Shown: positions 46,736 through 57,412, counted from the first letter of the stretch. The stretch: 64,000 bases of DNA from Pseudoips prasinana (GCA_951640165.1 OX621234.1:31562549-31626548), one strand, 5' to 3'. Made by a program: numbers and translations. The notes: generated by a model from the sequence alone, not told the origin.

Positions 46736-47142
46736 ATAGTAATTAATACTGAGAAACTATACAGAGGAATCTAGTACTTTGGGTTTTATCTTTTTCTTTC
46801 TTTCTTTCTGTAAACACACAATATGTGCCACAAAATGGGAAGGTCGAAACAATGGCGGCCGTGTTTAGGGTAAATTTTAACTGTCACCGAAGTTTAAATT
46901 TATTTTATAGACAATGTCTTCGTTGTTTAGATTTTGAAGGCAAGGAACGTGAGAAGTAAAATGCATCTTAATTTTTGAGGAGTTCTATCTATGTATGTAT
47001 GTGTGAATAACTTATAGAAAATAGATGTAAATTGTAATAGTTGTTAAAGAAAATCTGTAGGCATTGATTGATCTGCATTTTTGTGTGTGAAGTAAAAATT
47101 ATAGTCATGTCTGTTGTTAAAAATAAAAATCCGTCGTGCAGT

Positions 47143-47192
47143 CAGATGATTTTGTTAGATTTATAAACAGAAAGACTAAACAAAATCATCTG
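47143..47192. repeat. perfect foldback, 14-bp arms, 22-nt loop
   Basis: Arm 47143-47156 is the exact reverse complement of 47179-47192. Confidence 0.85.
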
Positions 47193-47429
47193 CCTGTACG
47201 AAAAATACTTATATATATAAATATTCTATATAACTATTACTTATATATATAATATAATAAATAAATATTGCCTTTTCAACCTTTCCTATTATTTATTATT
47301 GCCACATTTTCACTAAACGTAAAGTAAACGTAAGACCGTCGCTTGAAGCGTATGGGGTGTGGTTCGTAACTTAAATAAAACAATACCATTACTCTCACCA
47401 CTTACAAATTATTGAAAAAAGTTAAATGG

Positions 47430-47670
47430 TCTTGGGTACTAAAGCCCGTCAGTTAATTATGCCCTATAGAGGTAGGCGCGCTAAGTACTCTCCTGGCTTC
47501 GACGATAACACGGTGATCACGGCGGAGTTCCAGAAGGTTGCGTGCGCAGGCTGGAGGATGACCCACTGGGATTAGGCTGGTCTGTAGTGAGCAGTAGGTG
47601 TCCACTAGGTGTGTGTGTCGATCGTTGTACTATTGTAGACCGACCGTAGGCGGCGGAGGGATAGGCAAAT
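47430..47670 (+). other. GC-rich segment, unclassified
   Basis: One + frame reads KARQLIMPYRGRRAK, FDDNTVITAEFQKV and ends in a stop at about 47574. It is protein-like, but it has no good splice borders and matches no element in the window. It may be a relic of an unrecognised repeat. Confidence 0.3.
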
Positions 47671-48119
47671 AACGAATTACAACGATATTATTATGTCAAG
47701 ACGTGTTAATTAATAATAAAAAAACTAAGTTAAGATAAAAGTTAACTATTGAATAAATTTGCAACGTTACAGCATCGGCACTTTTTTTTTTTTTTTTGAC
47801 GGGACTAGTCCCTCCCTCTTACCCACCACTGCAACTCCTGTAAGCCAGGATCAACAGTGGCACACAATGAAATGACACTGAGCGGTGAAGCTCAGGCATG
47901 TCCCGGGGAATTGCTTTAACTGTCTTGGACCCCGCAACGAATTTAATCAGAAACAGAAAAAAGGAGGAGTTAGAAAATGAATAGTTCCACTTCCCTCCAG
48001 AGCAAAGCGGGAGACAGAATGATGTAAAGAGGCTATAGCCTCATAAAATGAGAGATTTGCAACTAGAGAAGCCAGCTGCAAAAGCACCGAGGATCAATTT
48101 AAGGGTCCTAAGTGAGCTG

Positions 48120-51100
48120 TTATATTTGATTCCAATAGTAGGTATGGCAAAAACGCTTAAACGCACGGAAGTTGTTCCTTGTTGCTACAAGATCCGTATA
48201 ATAAACTACTCCAGATATTGGTTGCAAGCTGTTTAACATAATATCACGCTGATTTTGCCAGAGATCACACTCCCACAGGATGTGGTGAGCAGTTTGTTCA
48301 TATTCGTTACTGGATGTTGAGCACAGACAGATTGGTGAAGATACTAATTTGAAACTATACAATTTACTTTTAAAATTGCCGTGTCCGGTAAGAAATTGTG
48401 CAACACAATGGTCTATGATTAGCCAAGTTTTATTTAACCGTTCGCGTACGTCCGGAAAGAACTGGTGCAGATGGCGACCCTTGGTTGACGTATTCCATCT
48501 ACATTGCCATTCATTTAGTAGTTCGTTATTTAAGTCAGCTATTGGCATAAATAGCCTGGTTATTTTCGCACGGTCGCGTAATGATAAGAAATCATTTTCT
48601 AAATTATCGCGCGTAGAATAATACATTGCTGCTCGTCTTTGAACTTCAAGATCAACCGGTAGTACACCCGCTAGGACAGGTAGGGCCTCTGTGCTCACTG
48701 TTCTATAGGCTTTACACAGAAATATCAACGCCAACCTCTGGCTTTGTAGTAATTTACGGCGAGCAGCTCCGATGGTAGCCCTATCAGCCCACACAGGCGA
48801 GCCGTAGCATATACACCCAAGATAGGTTGCCCCGTAAATGATTTTAAGAGTATTAAAAGAGAGGCCCCAGGTTGCCGTCGATATCCTTGTAAGTGCAAAA
48901 AAGTTTCGCTTAGCTTTTTCCCCAACTGATTTAATATGTTCTATAAACGAGAAATTCTTTTCTAAAACTAAACCCAAATAACAGGTTGATATTTTGCGTT
49001 TTACAGTAACATTATTAAGTTTTACGCCCGGGGGGGATTTTAGTTCACCTTTAAGAAGGAGTTGGTAGGTTTTATGAGGAGCAAATGTAAGGCGATTTCT
49101 TTTACCCCATTCACTTATCATACTTAAGCAAGTTTGAGCCAGATTTTCCAACTCTCTCCTGGAGTTACCCTGTATAAGTAAGAGGCCATCGTCGGCATAT
49201 GCCGTTAGAGAGCAGCGTGATGGCAAGGGTAATGTCAAGAAGTCATCAAAACCCAAGTTCCAGAGATACGGCGCGAGCACTGAGCCCTGGGGGCAACCCA
49301 TGGTTAACGATTTAGTGACTCTGAAGTGACCAAGCTTAAGAGTTGCAGAGCCATGTACGAAATAAGATGTGATTATCGAATATATATTACTGTAACAACC
49401 GCGTAACTTAAGTTTTTGTAACAAAATTGGCCACCAAGTATTATCAAACGCCCCTGAAATATCTAGGAATATGGCCAAAACGTATTTACATTCGGACGAG
49501 TTTACAGCTTTCCTCACTGAGATAGCTGCGTCCACTGTCGATTTACCCGCAGTAAAACCAAATTGATTTCCGTGAAATTTTGGTCCTCCCGGCAGCAATC
49601 GCGGTACAATAAGTCGTTCTAGAAGCTTGCCTAAGGAAAGCAGTAACGTTATTGGTCGGTATGACTTAGGGTCTTCAGGCAGTTTATCGCCATTTTTTGG
49701 TATAATACGAATAAAACCGCTGCGCCAAGAACGCGAAAAAGTCCCTTCAGATATGCAACGATTAAAAACTTTTAGTATTGAATCACCGGATTGTTTTGTG
49801 GCTTCTATTATCATTTTGTTGGATATTTTATCTTCACCTGAAGCTTTGTTAACAGGTAGCGATTTCACAGTATTCATAAACTCATTAATTGTAGGAAGAC
49901 TAGACATATACGTAGCGGGTGGATTGTTTGCCCACTGTCTAATCTGCTTATGGTAGTCATTATCGTTCAAGGAACTATCATCAGGTATGAGCAAATTAAG
50001 TAAGGATTCCGTGGTCTCCTCTATGCCACTGGTGTAGGTATTATTGATTTTTATGTTTTGAATATAAGCTAAAGCTATAGACCTATTTGCTTTAAACTCA
50101 TGGTATAGGGGCGACCACGGGCCTTCTTTATCTAATTTATCGACAATTTTTCTAATAAGATTGCCTTTGGATTTCTCTATTGATGAGCGGTAACGTGAAC
50201 GAGCTATTTTGAGATTTATATATGCATTATTTAAAACATCGCCTACAATTTTACGTTTTTTTAGTTTATTATATTTTTTACGTGTTCTCCGAAATTCACA
50301 TCGAACTTTAATTAAGTAGTTATTCCACCAATCGCATCTTCGAATATTAGTGATAGGGACGCGGCCTATGGCAATATCGGCACAGTAGGTAAAAGTGTCC
50401 GACATCATTACAGCACATTCCTCTGTTGTTAGTTCATCCCGGGTGAAATCCCTGGCATGCACGGCAAAAAGAGCTCTGAAAAAATCCCAATCGGCCCCTT
50501 TGAGCCGATATCTATAGTTACCGTAAATAGCCGTAGGTCTTTGTGCCAACCGAGGAACAAACTCGTACACGATTAAGCGGTGATCACTGGATGAAGCGTC
50601 AGGCAAAACACGCCATCCATCTATTCGGACGTCTGAGCTTGAAAAAGTGACGTCAATAAAAGATTCGCCAGTAGGGCTACAATAAGTAGGCGGTGCATCA
50701 GGAGTGTTATGTATTGATAGATTCATCTCAGCGACGAAATCTTCGACGGCGTTCCGCCGTTCTGTATCGCTTGAACGGTATTTGCCATACCATAACGTAG
50801 AGGATGCGTTAACATCTGCGCCAATACTAATTTTGTGTTCTTTGAGGGACATCAAAACATGGCGCAAGTGATGTAAATGGGGACCGACAGGATCTGAATA
50901 CTGAAAATAACAGCTCACTACGTAAACTTTCCAGGATGGGGATGATATTTCAGCGACAGCACAGTGTGACGTCATGAGGTTTCGCATAGCGCTTACCGTA
51001 AAATTAGTACGCGTTACGTAAATAGCAGCCCGTGATTTGTTGTCTAGCTGCACCAATTTATTTTTTAAACGCGCATATTGATATTGTTCTTGTACAAGCA

Positions 51101-51197
51101 CTATATCTAAGTTGTATTCATTGACTAAAGTTTCCAACTCTGATGTCGCAACCCTATCGTTGTGTAGATTTAGCTGCCCTATTTTTAAGTAAGCCAT
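48120..51197 (-). CDS. R1-clade ORF2: endonuclease and reverse transcriptase (1025 aa)
   Basis: The start is the ATG at 51195-51197, one nucleotide after the ORF1 stop (TAAtATG), a layout that suggests translational coupling. The APE-type endonuclease (residues 1 to about 215) has IGQLNLHNDR, VLVQEQ, ISIGADVNASS and SSDHRLIVYEF. The RT (about 430-720) has PKSYRPITLLLSLGK, NQFGFTAGKSTVDA, AIFLDISGAFDNTWWP (motif A), MGCPQGSVLAPYLWNL (motif B) and AYADD (near 666). The C-terminal domain has FLTGHGNF and a CCHC finger (C-x-C...HHILWEC). These words and the order are typical of the R1/TRAS/SART group. No stop or frameshift is present. A deleted relative sits at 39427-39815. Confidence 0.9.
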   Translation of the reverse strand: MAYLKIGQLNLHNDRVATSELETLVNEYNLDIVLVQEQYQYARLKNKLVQLDNKSRAAIYVTRTNFTVSAMRNLMTSHCAVAEISSPSWKVYVVSCYFQYSDPVGPHLHHLRHVLMSLKEHKISIGADVNASSTLWYGKYRSSDTERRNAVEDFVAEMNLSIHNTPDAPPTYCSPTGESFIDVTFSSSDVRIDGWRVLPDASSSDHRLIVYEFVPRLAQRPTAIYGNYRYRLKGADWDFFRALFAVHARDFTRDELTTEECAVMMSDTFTYCADIAIGRVPITNIRRCDWWNNYLIKVRCEFRRTRKKYNKLKKRKIVGDVLNNAYINLKIARSRYRSSIEKSKGNLIRKIVDKLDKEGPWSPLYHEFKANRSIALAYIQNIKINNTYTSGIEETTESLLNLLIPDDSSLNDNDYHKQIRQWANNPPATYMSSLPTINEFMNTVKSLPVNKASGEDKISNKMIIEATKQSGDSILKVFNRCISEGTFSRSWRSGFIRIIPKNGDKLPEDPKSYRPITLLLSLGKLLERLIVPRLLPGGPKFHGNQFGFTAGKSTVDAAISVRKAVNSSECKYVLAIFLDISGAFDNTWWPILLQKLKLRGCYSNIYSIITSYFVHGSATLKLGHFRVTKSLTMGCPQGSVLAPYLWNLGFDDFLTLPLPSRCSLTAYADDGLLLIQGNSRRELENLAQTCLSMISEWGKRNRLTFAPHKTYQLLLKGELKSPPGVKLNNVTVKRKISTCYLGLVLEKNFSFIEHIKSVGEKAKRNFFALTRISTATWGLSFNTLKIIYGATYLGCICYGSPVWADRATIGAARRKLLQSQRLALIFLCKAYRTVSTEALPVLAGVLPVDLEVQRRAAMYYSTRDNLENDFLSLRDRAKITRLFMPIADLNNELLNEWQCRWNTSTKGRHLHQFFPDVRERLNKTWLIIDHCVAQFLTGHGNFKSKLYSFKLVSSPICLCSTSSNEYEQTAHHILWECDLWQNQRDIMLNSLQPISGVVYYTDLVATRNNFRAFKRFCHTYYWNQI

Positions 51198-51198
51198 A

Positions 51199-51855
51199 TT
51201 AATATTTGGTATTTAGCACTAACTGCTCAAGTTTATGCTTAAATGTGGGGCAGTTGTCCGAGCCGCATTTGTGGTCGTGAGGTTTTTTATATGCTTTACA
51301 CGATGCACAAACTGGTTTAAATTCTGGGTCATTGTGGTGCTTACATGATTTTGTGGGATGTGCTTCTGCGCATAAGGCACAGGTAGGTAATTTATTACTA
51401 CAGTACTTGCAAACATGCCCATATTGCTGGCAGTTTAAACACCGAACTACCTCTAAATCATCAATAAAGCGGCATGTATCCCAGTCGATGAAAAGTTTTT
51501 CTTTAGTGCTGACTAAATGTTTTCTAATCTCCGGTTCGAGCTCAATTCCCACCCACTTGCGCCCATTAGCTACGTTACGCTTGCGCACAATTTTAGTTTT
51601 AGATGTAAAATCGTCTTCGCTGACTTTAAGATCACTATCTTTGATATTTTGCCTGTATAACGCCGTTAAAAAGACCTGGTCGTCCATCGACGACGGTATA
51701 TCTTTTATAAGTATGCGCGGTCGTCGCCCGGATGGAGTTTGAAGTTTTAAACCCGCCGAACGAATGGCCTTCTTGCATAGGTACTTCTTGCCTTGCATTG
51801 GATTTCCGCTCATTGTTCTGAGTCTGGGACTATCTACTATGCATCTGTCAGTCAT
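51199..51855 (-). CDS. R1-clade ORF1 (gag-like), C-terminal 218 aa
   Basis: This is the C-terminal end of an R1-type gag protein. It has a basic region, then a domain with IDWDTCRFIDDLEVVRCLNC, and three CCHC knuckles: C-LN-C-QQYGH-VCKY-C, CALCAEAHPTKSC and CASCKAYKKPHDHKC. Such proteins bind the RNA and bring the RNP to its target. The first ATG (51853-51855) lies at the truncation point, with an in-frame stop three codons upstream, so the normal N-terminal half is lost. It ends LNTKY-stop, followed at once by the ORF2 start. Confidence 0.8.
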   Translation of the reverse strand: MTDRCIVDSPRLRTMSGNPMQGKKYLCKKAIRSAGLKLQTPSGRRPRILIKDIPSSMDDQVFLTALYRQNIKDSDLKVSEDDFTSKTKIVRKRNVANGRKWVGIELEPEIRKHLVSTKEKLFIDWDTCRFIDDLEVVRCLNCQQYGHVCKYCSNKLPTCALCAEAHPTKSCKHHNDPEFKPVCASCKAYKKPHDHKCGSDNCPTFKHKLEQLVLNTKY

Positions 51856-51905
51856 GTATTTTTAAAGTACCCCGCGACACAGGAATAAATTTCATTACTG
51901 CGTGC
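51856..51905 (+). mobile_element. SINE family 2 tail fragment
   Basis: AAAGTACCCCGCGACACAGG matches the 3' end of the SINEs at 40549 and 46571. The rest of the SINE is replaced by the R1 element. Confidence 0.6.
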
Positions 51906-52016
51906 GTTTTCTTTTTAATAAAAGAGAAAAAAGAACTTGATAAACTTCTTTAAATATACCTCTTTGGTCGATTATTTCAGTGTTACATTATAATTTGTTT
52001 GTCTTTTTTGTATAAG

Positions 52017-52201
52017 AATGAAGACCAGAGGTCAACCACAACAGCGAGCGACGAGGACGGATCCATCACACCGCGATCGGTTCGATTTCTTGAGAAGCCG
52101 AACGATTCTGAAGAAGAAAGCCACCAAAAGAAGGAACCCGAGCTGGCTCATACTTCTGATACGGAATCTACCCAGAAAGAATATACGAGCACGTCACACA
52201 G
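52017..52201 (+). CDS. host gene exon 4
   Basis: Acceptor TTTGTCTTTTTTGTATAAG and donor CAG/GTAATG. Phase 0 at the start, 61 codons plus two bases at the end. It is very polar, with many Glu, Ser, Thr and Lys. It contains SITPRSVRFLEKPND, where R-S-V-R-F fits the RVxF docking consensus for protein phosphatase 1; the rest is a Ser/Thr/Glu-rich, probably disordered stretch. RVxF motifs are common by chance, so this is only a hint. The phase fits exon 5 exactly (AG plus G gives Arg). Confidence 0.75.
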
Positions 52202-52324
52202 GTAATGCATTCTTCACATTTCCATTTGTTACCACGAATACGTTTCTAATTTACGCTTAGTGGGATGTCTTTTCCTCCTGACCTTTACTTTACATTCGTA
52301 CTAATGAAATGCTCATCCACCTGG

Positions 52325-52386
52325 ATATGCTGAAGCTGCTGATCCGATTGAGGATCTCCTCAATCGGATCAGCAGCTTCAGCATAT
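52325..52386. repeat. perfect foldback, 30-bp arms, 2-nt loop
   Basis: Arm 52325-52354 is the exact reverse complement of 52357-52386. It begins 124 nt after the exon 4 donor and is transcribed with the pre-mRNA. Confidence 0.95.
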
Positions 52387-53647
52387 TAACATTAGTGTAA
52401 TTTATACAAGATATTCCTAAACCTTTTCTCACCATCTGCATCTCCCCGTCAGTAACCGCTCCCCATGGTGCGGCCTATTTAGTGTGTTTTTTTATTTGAT
52501 ATTGCTAAAAGTCTTGAGTCTTCTCTCACCTCTTCTATCTAGTGAAGGAGTGAAAGTCTGCAAAACTAACAATAAAAGTCATGTTTTCAAAATATAATTT
52601 AATTTTACGAAAGCTTAAGCTTTAAGCTATTTAGGGGGTTTATTTTTATGCCTTGGATTTCAAGGCACCCATTATTATTATTATAATTGCTTTGGATTCA
52701 ACAACAATTTACAAAATGTTTTATCTTAACTTAAAATCGGGTGTATTCTTTCTCGTAATTGGCCAGGTAATCATGATATACGCTGACTATTCGGTATGAA
52801 GGCGCTTAGAGTTATTCGTTTGTTGGGTGGTATAACAATACTGAAATATCCTTTAATTATCCAGGCCATACTTCAAAATAATCCGTCCGAGACTCTGAAT
52901 TATAACAAACGGGCGACTTTTACCACCATAACATAAATAATTCCGGATCTCAACAGTAATAGTGAATACTTCCGAACCGAATTTTAGTTATCACTGTCAC
53001 ACGGATGTAGAAGCTAGTCTGCAGTATAACTTCAGAGAATTGGTACTTTTTTAAACCGACTCCCTCGTCAGACTAGCGGTTACTTTGCCTACAGGTTCAC
53101 AAGAAAGTAAAGTCGGGCCAATAACGTTATCCATTTTTCTAGCGAACGAAAAACTCTCAGTAAAAGCCCGGTTTTAGGATATTTGCGATCCTGCACCTGA
53201 CGCGCCCACTCCCCGATCGTTTAATGGGCGTCCTATCGTATTTCAATTGTGAGGGAATATAGAAAGTAAACCTCAAGTCGCCTGTATTTGCACTATATTT
53301 GTACTCTATTATATTTCCTACGTGCTTGACCAGTTTCTGTTGAAATAGATAGCCGTCACTTATATTCGGCCAGACGCATTATAAAGCTGGACCATTTTTT
53401 ATATAATGTGTGTATGTATACAGGGTCCATAGAAAGGTATAAGGAATTTCAATCTTTAAAAATTCACTCAATCGTTACCATCGCGTCGTCAGTAAATCGA
53501 TGGATCGGATGACGCTCACTGAATCGAAATCTGCCGAGACCCACTTGGTGAATGATTTTATTGCTTGAAGCATCGTTTTATTATGATAATAGGAATGCAC
53601 TTTTCCGCTGATTTTAGAAAATCTAAGGAAAATGTCAGTTATTCTGC

Positions 53648-54350
53648 AAATACAAATACAAATTTATTTATTGCGAACACAGATAGTTAAGTACATTTAA
53701 GGGTGGTAGTAAAATGTTAGTCCGCTATGTCCAGCCTGTTAGAGCATGCAACTGGATTTTATTTTGTTACAATTTTTGCTTCATATTAGAAGCAATGCGA
53801 TTATAAATTTCATAATAAAATTAAATAAAAGTAACAATGTCACACAATTAAATTAGAAAATATTCACATGTCAATATCGCGCAATGTATAGACGTCAATC
53901 ATATAATGTCAATTAACAAATAAATAAATAAAGTAGTCTAAGTCGTCAAGATACATCAATACACAAATTATCAATTTACATAGTTGAGCCACTATTATAA
54001 TTTACATTACATACCGTTATCTAATAAATATTCGCTTATGGTGTAATAAACCTTATTAATTAAAAACTCCGTCAAAAGATTTTTGAATTTCGTATTGTTG
54101 CATTCTAATATTATATGTTGTGGCAATTTGTTGTAAACTTTTGGTGCCATGCCTATAAAGTTATTGTTAAATACGGCTTTTTTGTGGGGTCTAAAGCGTA
54201 TTTTATGTCTGTGTCTTATACCATTGAGGGTGTCAAACAGAAAAAGGTTACTTTTTACAAATGTGTGCAGCAGGCTTTTATACTTGTTAAAAAGAATTCT
54301 ACATTCATTTGGATAGGCAAGCACTTTACTTTAAAAAAAGGATAGTTTAC
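53648..54350 (-). pseudogene. Jockey-like LINE 3' end with RT C-terminus
   Basis: On the - strand, 54324 to 54007 gives 105 codons: ECRILFNKYKSLLHTFVKSN, then VYNKLPQHI and FLINKVYYTISEYL, the end of a Jockey/CR1-type ORF2 like that at 12673. A 3' UTR and a short ATTTGT repeat tail (to 53648) follow. It lacks the whole RT core. Confidence 0.7.
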
Positions 54351-54532
54351 CAAAATACAGTACCAGGCCTTCATTACACATCTACTACGTAAATGTATCT
54401 TCTGCTTAATTAGGGATTGTGATTTAAAAAAAGGGCAAGTTCAGACATACTGATGCTTTCGTGCCGTCCATAGACTTATAGAAAGTTATTCAGAAGAAAT
54501 TTTATATGATACCCTATTTGACTTAAACCTAT

Positions 54533-54675
54533 TGTACAGACCCCAGCACATCCAGCTACCCCAACCTGTCAAATTTCTTTTATAGATTTTTAACTTTATC
54601 ACTTCAGCATAAGGTTCACTTGCAATTGGGGAAATTAGTCAGATTGGGGTAGCTTGATGGGCTAGCGTCTGTACA
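54533..54675 (+). mobile_element. MITE, copy 1 (about 143 bp)
   Basis: Inverted ends TGTACAGAC(C/G)C..AGC continue for some 40 nt, including CATCCAGCTACCCCAA on the left and its complement on the right. Together with the copy at 63083-63223 they define one family. The inner part is reversed between the copies (TTTATAGATTTTTAACTTTA here, its complement there). Confidence 0.8.
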
Positions 54676-54889
54676 TAATATGTTGGCCTTTTTTAAATTA
54701 ACTAAAAGTAGCGCAAGACTGGCAATTGTGGAGGAGGATGTTTCGAGTAGGCCTTTATCTGGACTAAGACCTCCCCTAAAGCTCTCTGAGATGAACTATT
54801 TGGAAGAGCGAAGTCTCCTAACACAGGCATTATATGCTTAGAAGGAGCCTTCCGATTCTTGTAATATTATTTTATACTGTTTGAAGCCA

Positions 54890-55045
54890 ATAAATTATTA
54901 TTATTATGAGAGCCTTTCGGTTGATATGATGATGATGATATATTTAGCAATGCAAAATCGCCGCTGGAACGGCGCGGCGCAAGACCGGCAATCGACGAAA
55001 TCTTTGTGGAGACCATATGGATGTCTTTCGGCTGTTAAAGTCATA
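54890..55045 (+). mobile_element. RTE LINE 3' ends, two overlapping scraps
   Basis: CTTTCGGTTGATATGATGATG at about 54905 is followed by GGCGCAAGACCGGCAATC and ATGTCTTTCGGCTG at 54970-55035, so two truncated tails lie in tandem. A weaker one lies at 54705-54770. Confidence 0.6.
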
Positions 55046-55534
55046 TGTAATATATTACGACATAGCTAGTATTAATCAAATCTAAGACATACCGCACATA
55101 GACAGACGGACGGACGGATGAGTGGTGCCTTAAGGATTCTTTTCATAATTTTAGTTAACCGTAAACACTTCAATAGCTTGTCCTTCGTGTCTGTTGAATA
55201 AAGTTACCCTCAGTCGCACTTCGGAATACGCTAAAATTGTTTAAATATTACTTATCGATATACAACGGGCGGTCTTACAGACGTCCTTGGAATGAGTCAA
55301 TTCTTAGAAGTGTATATTGGGTGACAAAAGATATAACATTTTTAATATATAAGAGGAAACTGAAACGTTGGTTGAAAAGGGTATAAGAGTGCTTATTATA
55401 TTTAACCAAAGTTTCACTTGTTTCCTTATATTTTAATAAATGTATACGTATAAAGAATTAAAACTTGTAGTACATATAGACAGTCCTAATTATAATGTGT
55501 ATGGACAGTAAAATATATAGACTAATAAAGACTA

Positions 55535-55755
55535 AGAGTTTTTTTTGGCTGACTTGTTGGTGTAACTGTAGCATTTTCACCGTAATTATGGGGGGTCATG
55601 GGTTAAACTCCGAGTTCGGCCAAATACCGAAACAGTGTTATTCTTACAATAAAAACTCCCAGTGAGAGCCCGGATTCTGAAAATTGGCGGTGTTCGACGC
55701 CCGTGCCCTGGAAAAGCTAAAGCTATCGCTATCGTGCTGGGCCTCATTAATTAAA
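55535..55755 (+). mobile_element. tRNA-derived SINE (family 3), copy 1
   Basis: B box GGTTAAACTCCGAGTTCGGCC, then AAAAACTCCCAGTGAGAGCCC and GTGTTCGACGCCCGTGCC. The order is the same as in the copy 300 bp downstream. Confidence 0.6.
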
Positions 55756-55834
55756 AAGTTATTTTAAAGGTCTACCATTGATAAGAGTTAGGAGTAGGTA
55801 TTATTAAAATGTATATCGTTATGTTATTATTCAC

Positions 55835-56000
55835 GTCAACGCCTCGTTGTTCACCCGCAAATAACGAGGTCCTGGGTTCAAATTCCGGGTCGGACCTAAA
55901 GTTATTTTGGGACCGTTCTGTAAAAAGAAAAATTCTCAGAATCAGCCCGAACTCTGATCAAAGCCCACCCGTTTGATGCCCGTGGAGACCTTTTATTTGT
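55835..56000 (+). mobile_element. tRNA-derived SINE (family 3), copy 2
   Basis: B box GGTTCAAATTCCGGGTCGG, then AAATTCTCAGAATCAGCCCG and GTTTGATGCCCGTGG, parallel to copy 1. Confidence 0.6.
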
Positions 56001-56094
56001 TTGACCCATATGTCGTTATTATTAGGAAAGTGCTTTGGGTTGGTAAATTGTATGTTCGTAAAGTCTTCTGCAGTACCTACAGGTATTTATTTTC

Positions 56095-56275
56095 TTAGTT
56101 CCTAAGTAGTTTAATTTTTGAGAGTCTCCGTGCGCCAGATCATGCGCCAGGGCAAGTTTCGTAAATGACGTGAGTCAGTCTCATTTCTACTGATAAGACA
56201 ATAGCCCTTAAGCACAACAATGACTAGCTTGAAAGCTTGAATAACTCCAGCGTCAAGGTAACCACCACCCACACG
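56095..56275 (+). mobile_element. body of the 5S-derived SINE, head missing
   Basis: GAGAGTCTCCGTGC, GGCTTGAATAACTCCAGC-like words and AGGTAACCACCACCC match the body at 41330-41500. The 5S part is not visible. Confidence 0.5.
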
Positions 56276-56279
56276 AGAC

Positions 56280-57290
56280 AGAAAGAAAGAACTAACTTCT
56301 AGTTAAAAGAATAATACCTCTCTAAAAACCTTACTCCACGAGTATATTGGACATAAACAGTTTACTATAACTGTACATCAACCGTACGTAAGACTTCCTA
56401 ATTATATATCTGGGTACACCGGACTTATAGACGACATTTACTGAAAGCTATATAGGTAACAATGGAGTCTATTCCGAGTTTGCGGGCGACTCCCTGCTTT
56501 AACAATGCAGCATATACTATGTAAATGCGATACTTTGGGAAGATACAGAGGCATATCCAGTGAAGGCGTATCGAGAATCAGGAACTACAAGGATAAGGAA
56601 AGAAAGAGGAGGGACCTCTAAGAAGCGTACTGAAGTATGTGCAGACTGAAATTGGGATTAACACAAAAGATCCTGAAGGGTCGAAGTGCTGTATGTAAGT
56701 ACACCCATACAAAGACAAGACAAGACAACTCACTACTTTCAATGCTTCATAAAATAATAATTCTTCCTTTGACTAAACGAGCTTTTTAAACACAACGTAC
56801 CAATGACTGTGCTCTATTAACACATAAACGTACATACTCTTCTAATTGAAAGGTTACGTGATAATTTTGTTTCGCATTACGGTACACCACACCACATACG
56901 TTATAATACAGGCAGTCGTATTTTACTAGGTCACGGTGGAGAAAGGTGATACTATTAGAAATTCACAATTATTTTCTTAGAAACCATGCATTAGAGTAAA
57001 TAAACAGCTATTTATGAATCATATATTCGGTAATTTGATTTAAAACAAGCTTGTTGTGTCACAGATCGACAACGACATGCGTAGAGCGTCAAATCAATAT
57101 ATCTGTACTCATCATGTCACTAAGCTTGTTACTTAAATATTTACATATAGGTACTTACAAAAAAAAGGAAATGGGTTCCTTTACCGTCCTTCGTAAACGA
57201 ACACCGTTTTACGCCATTAAAAATAAAAGAAACGTGCTCAAACGTTTGTCTTATACATATTTATGTCCGACGATCCAACGTTCTTATAAG
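56280..57290. other. no clear feature
   Basis: A possible LINE scrap at 56580-56700 (GPLRSVLKYVQTEIG in one frame) is too weak to classify. Confidence 0.3.
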
Positions 57291-57294
57291 GGTT

Positions 57295-57412
57295 CCGGGA
57301 GAATGCTGGCTGCGAACAGCGCAAGAGCGGCAGTTGTGGAGATCCTTGGGGAGGCCTTTGTCCAGCTGTGGACGTCTGCGGCTATTATCATGATCATGAT
57401 GATCTATATGAA
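57295..57412 (+). mobile_element. RTE LINE 3' end
   Basis: AGCGCAAGAGCGGCAGTTGTG, GGGGAGGCCTTTGTCCAGC and GTGGACGTCTGCGGCTA followed by GATCATGATGAT. Confidence 0.75.

Larger units (their letters stand above)
47781..51857 (-). mobile_element. R1-clade LINE, antisense in intron 3
   Basis: The element runs leftward: 5'-truncated ORF1, ORF2, a 3' UTR of about 320 nt and a poly(A) tail seen as T17 at 47781-47797. The 5' break at 51856 falls exactly at a junction with a SINE tail. No target duplication was found, and the flanks are not rDNA or TTAGG telomere. Confidence 0.85.
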
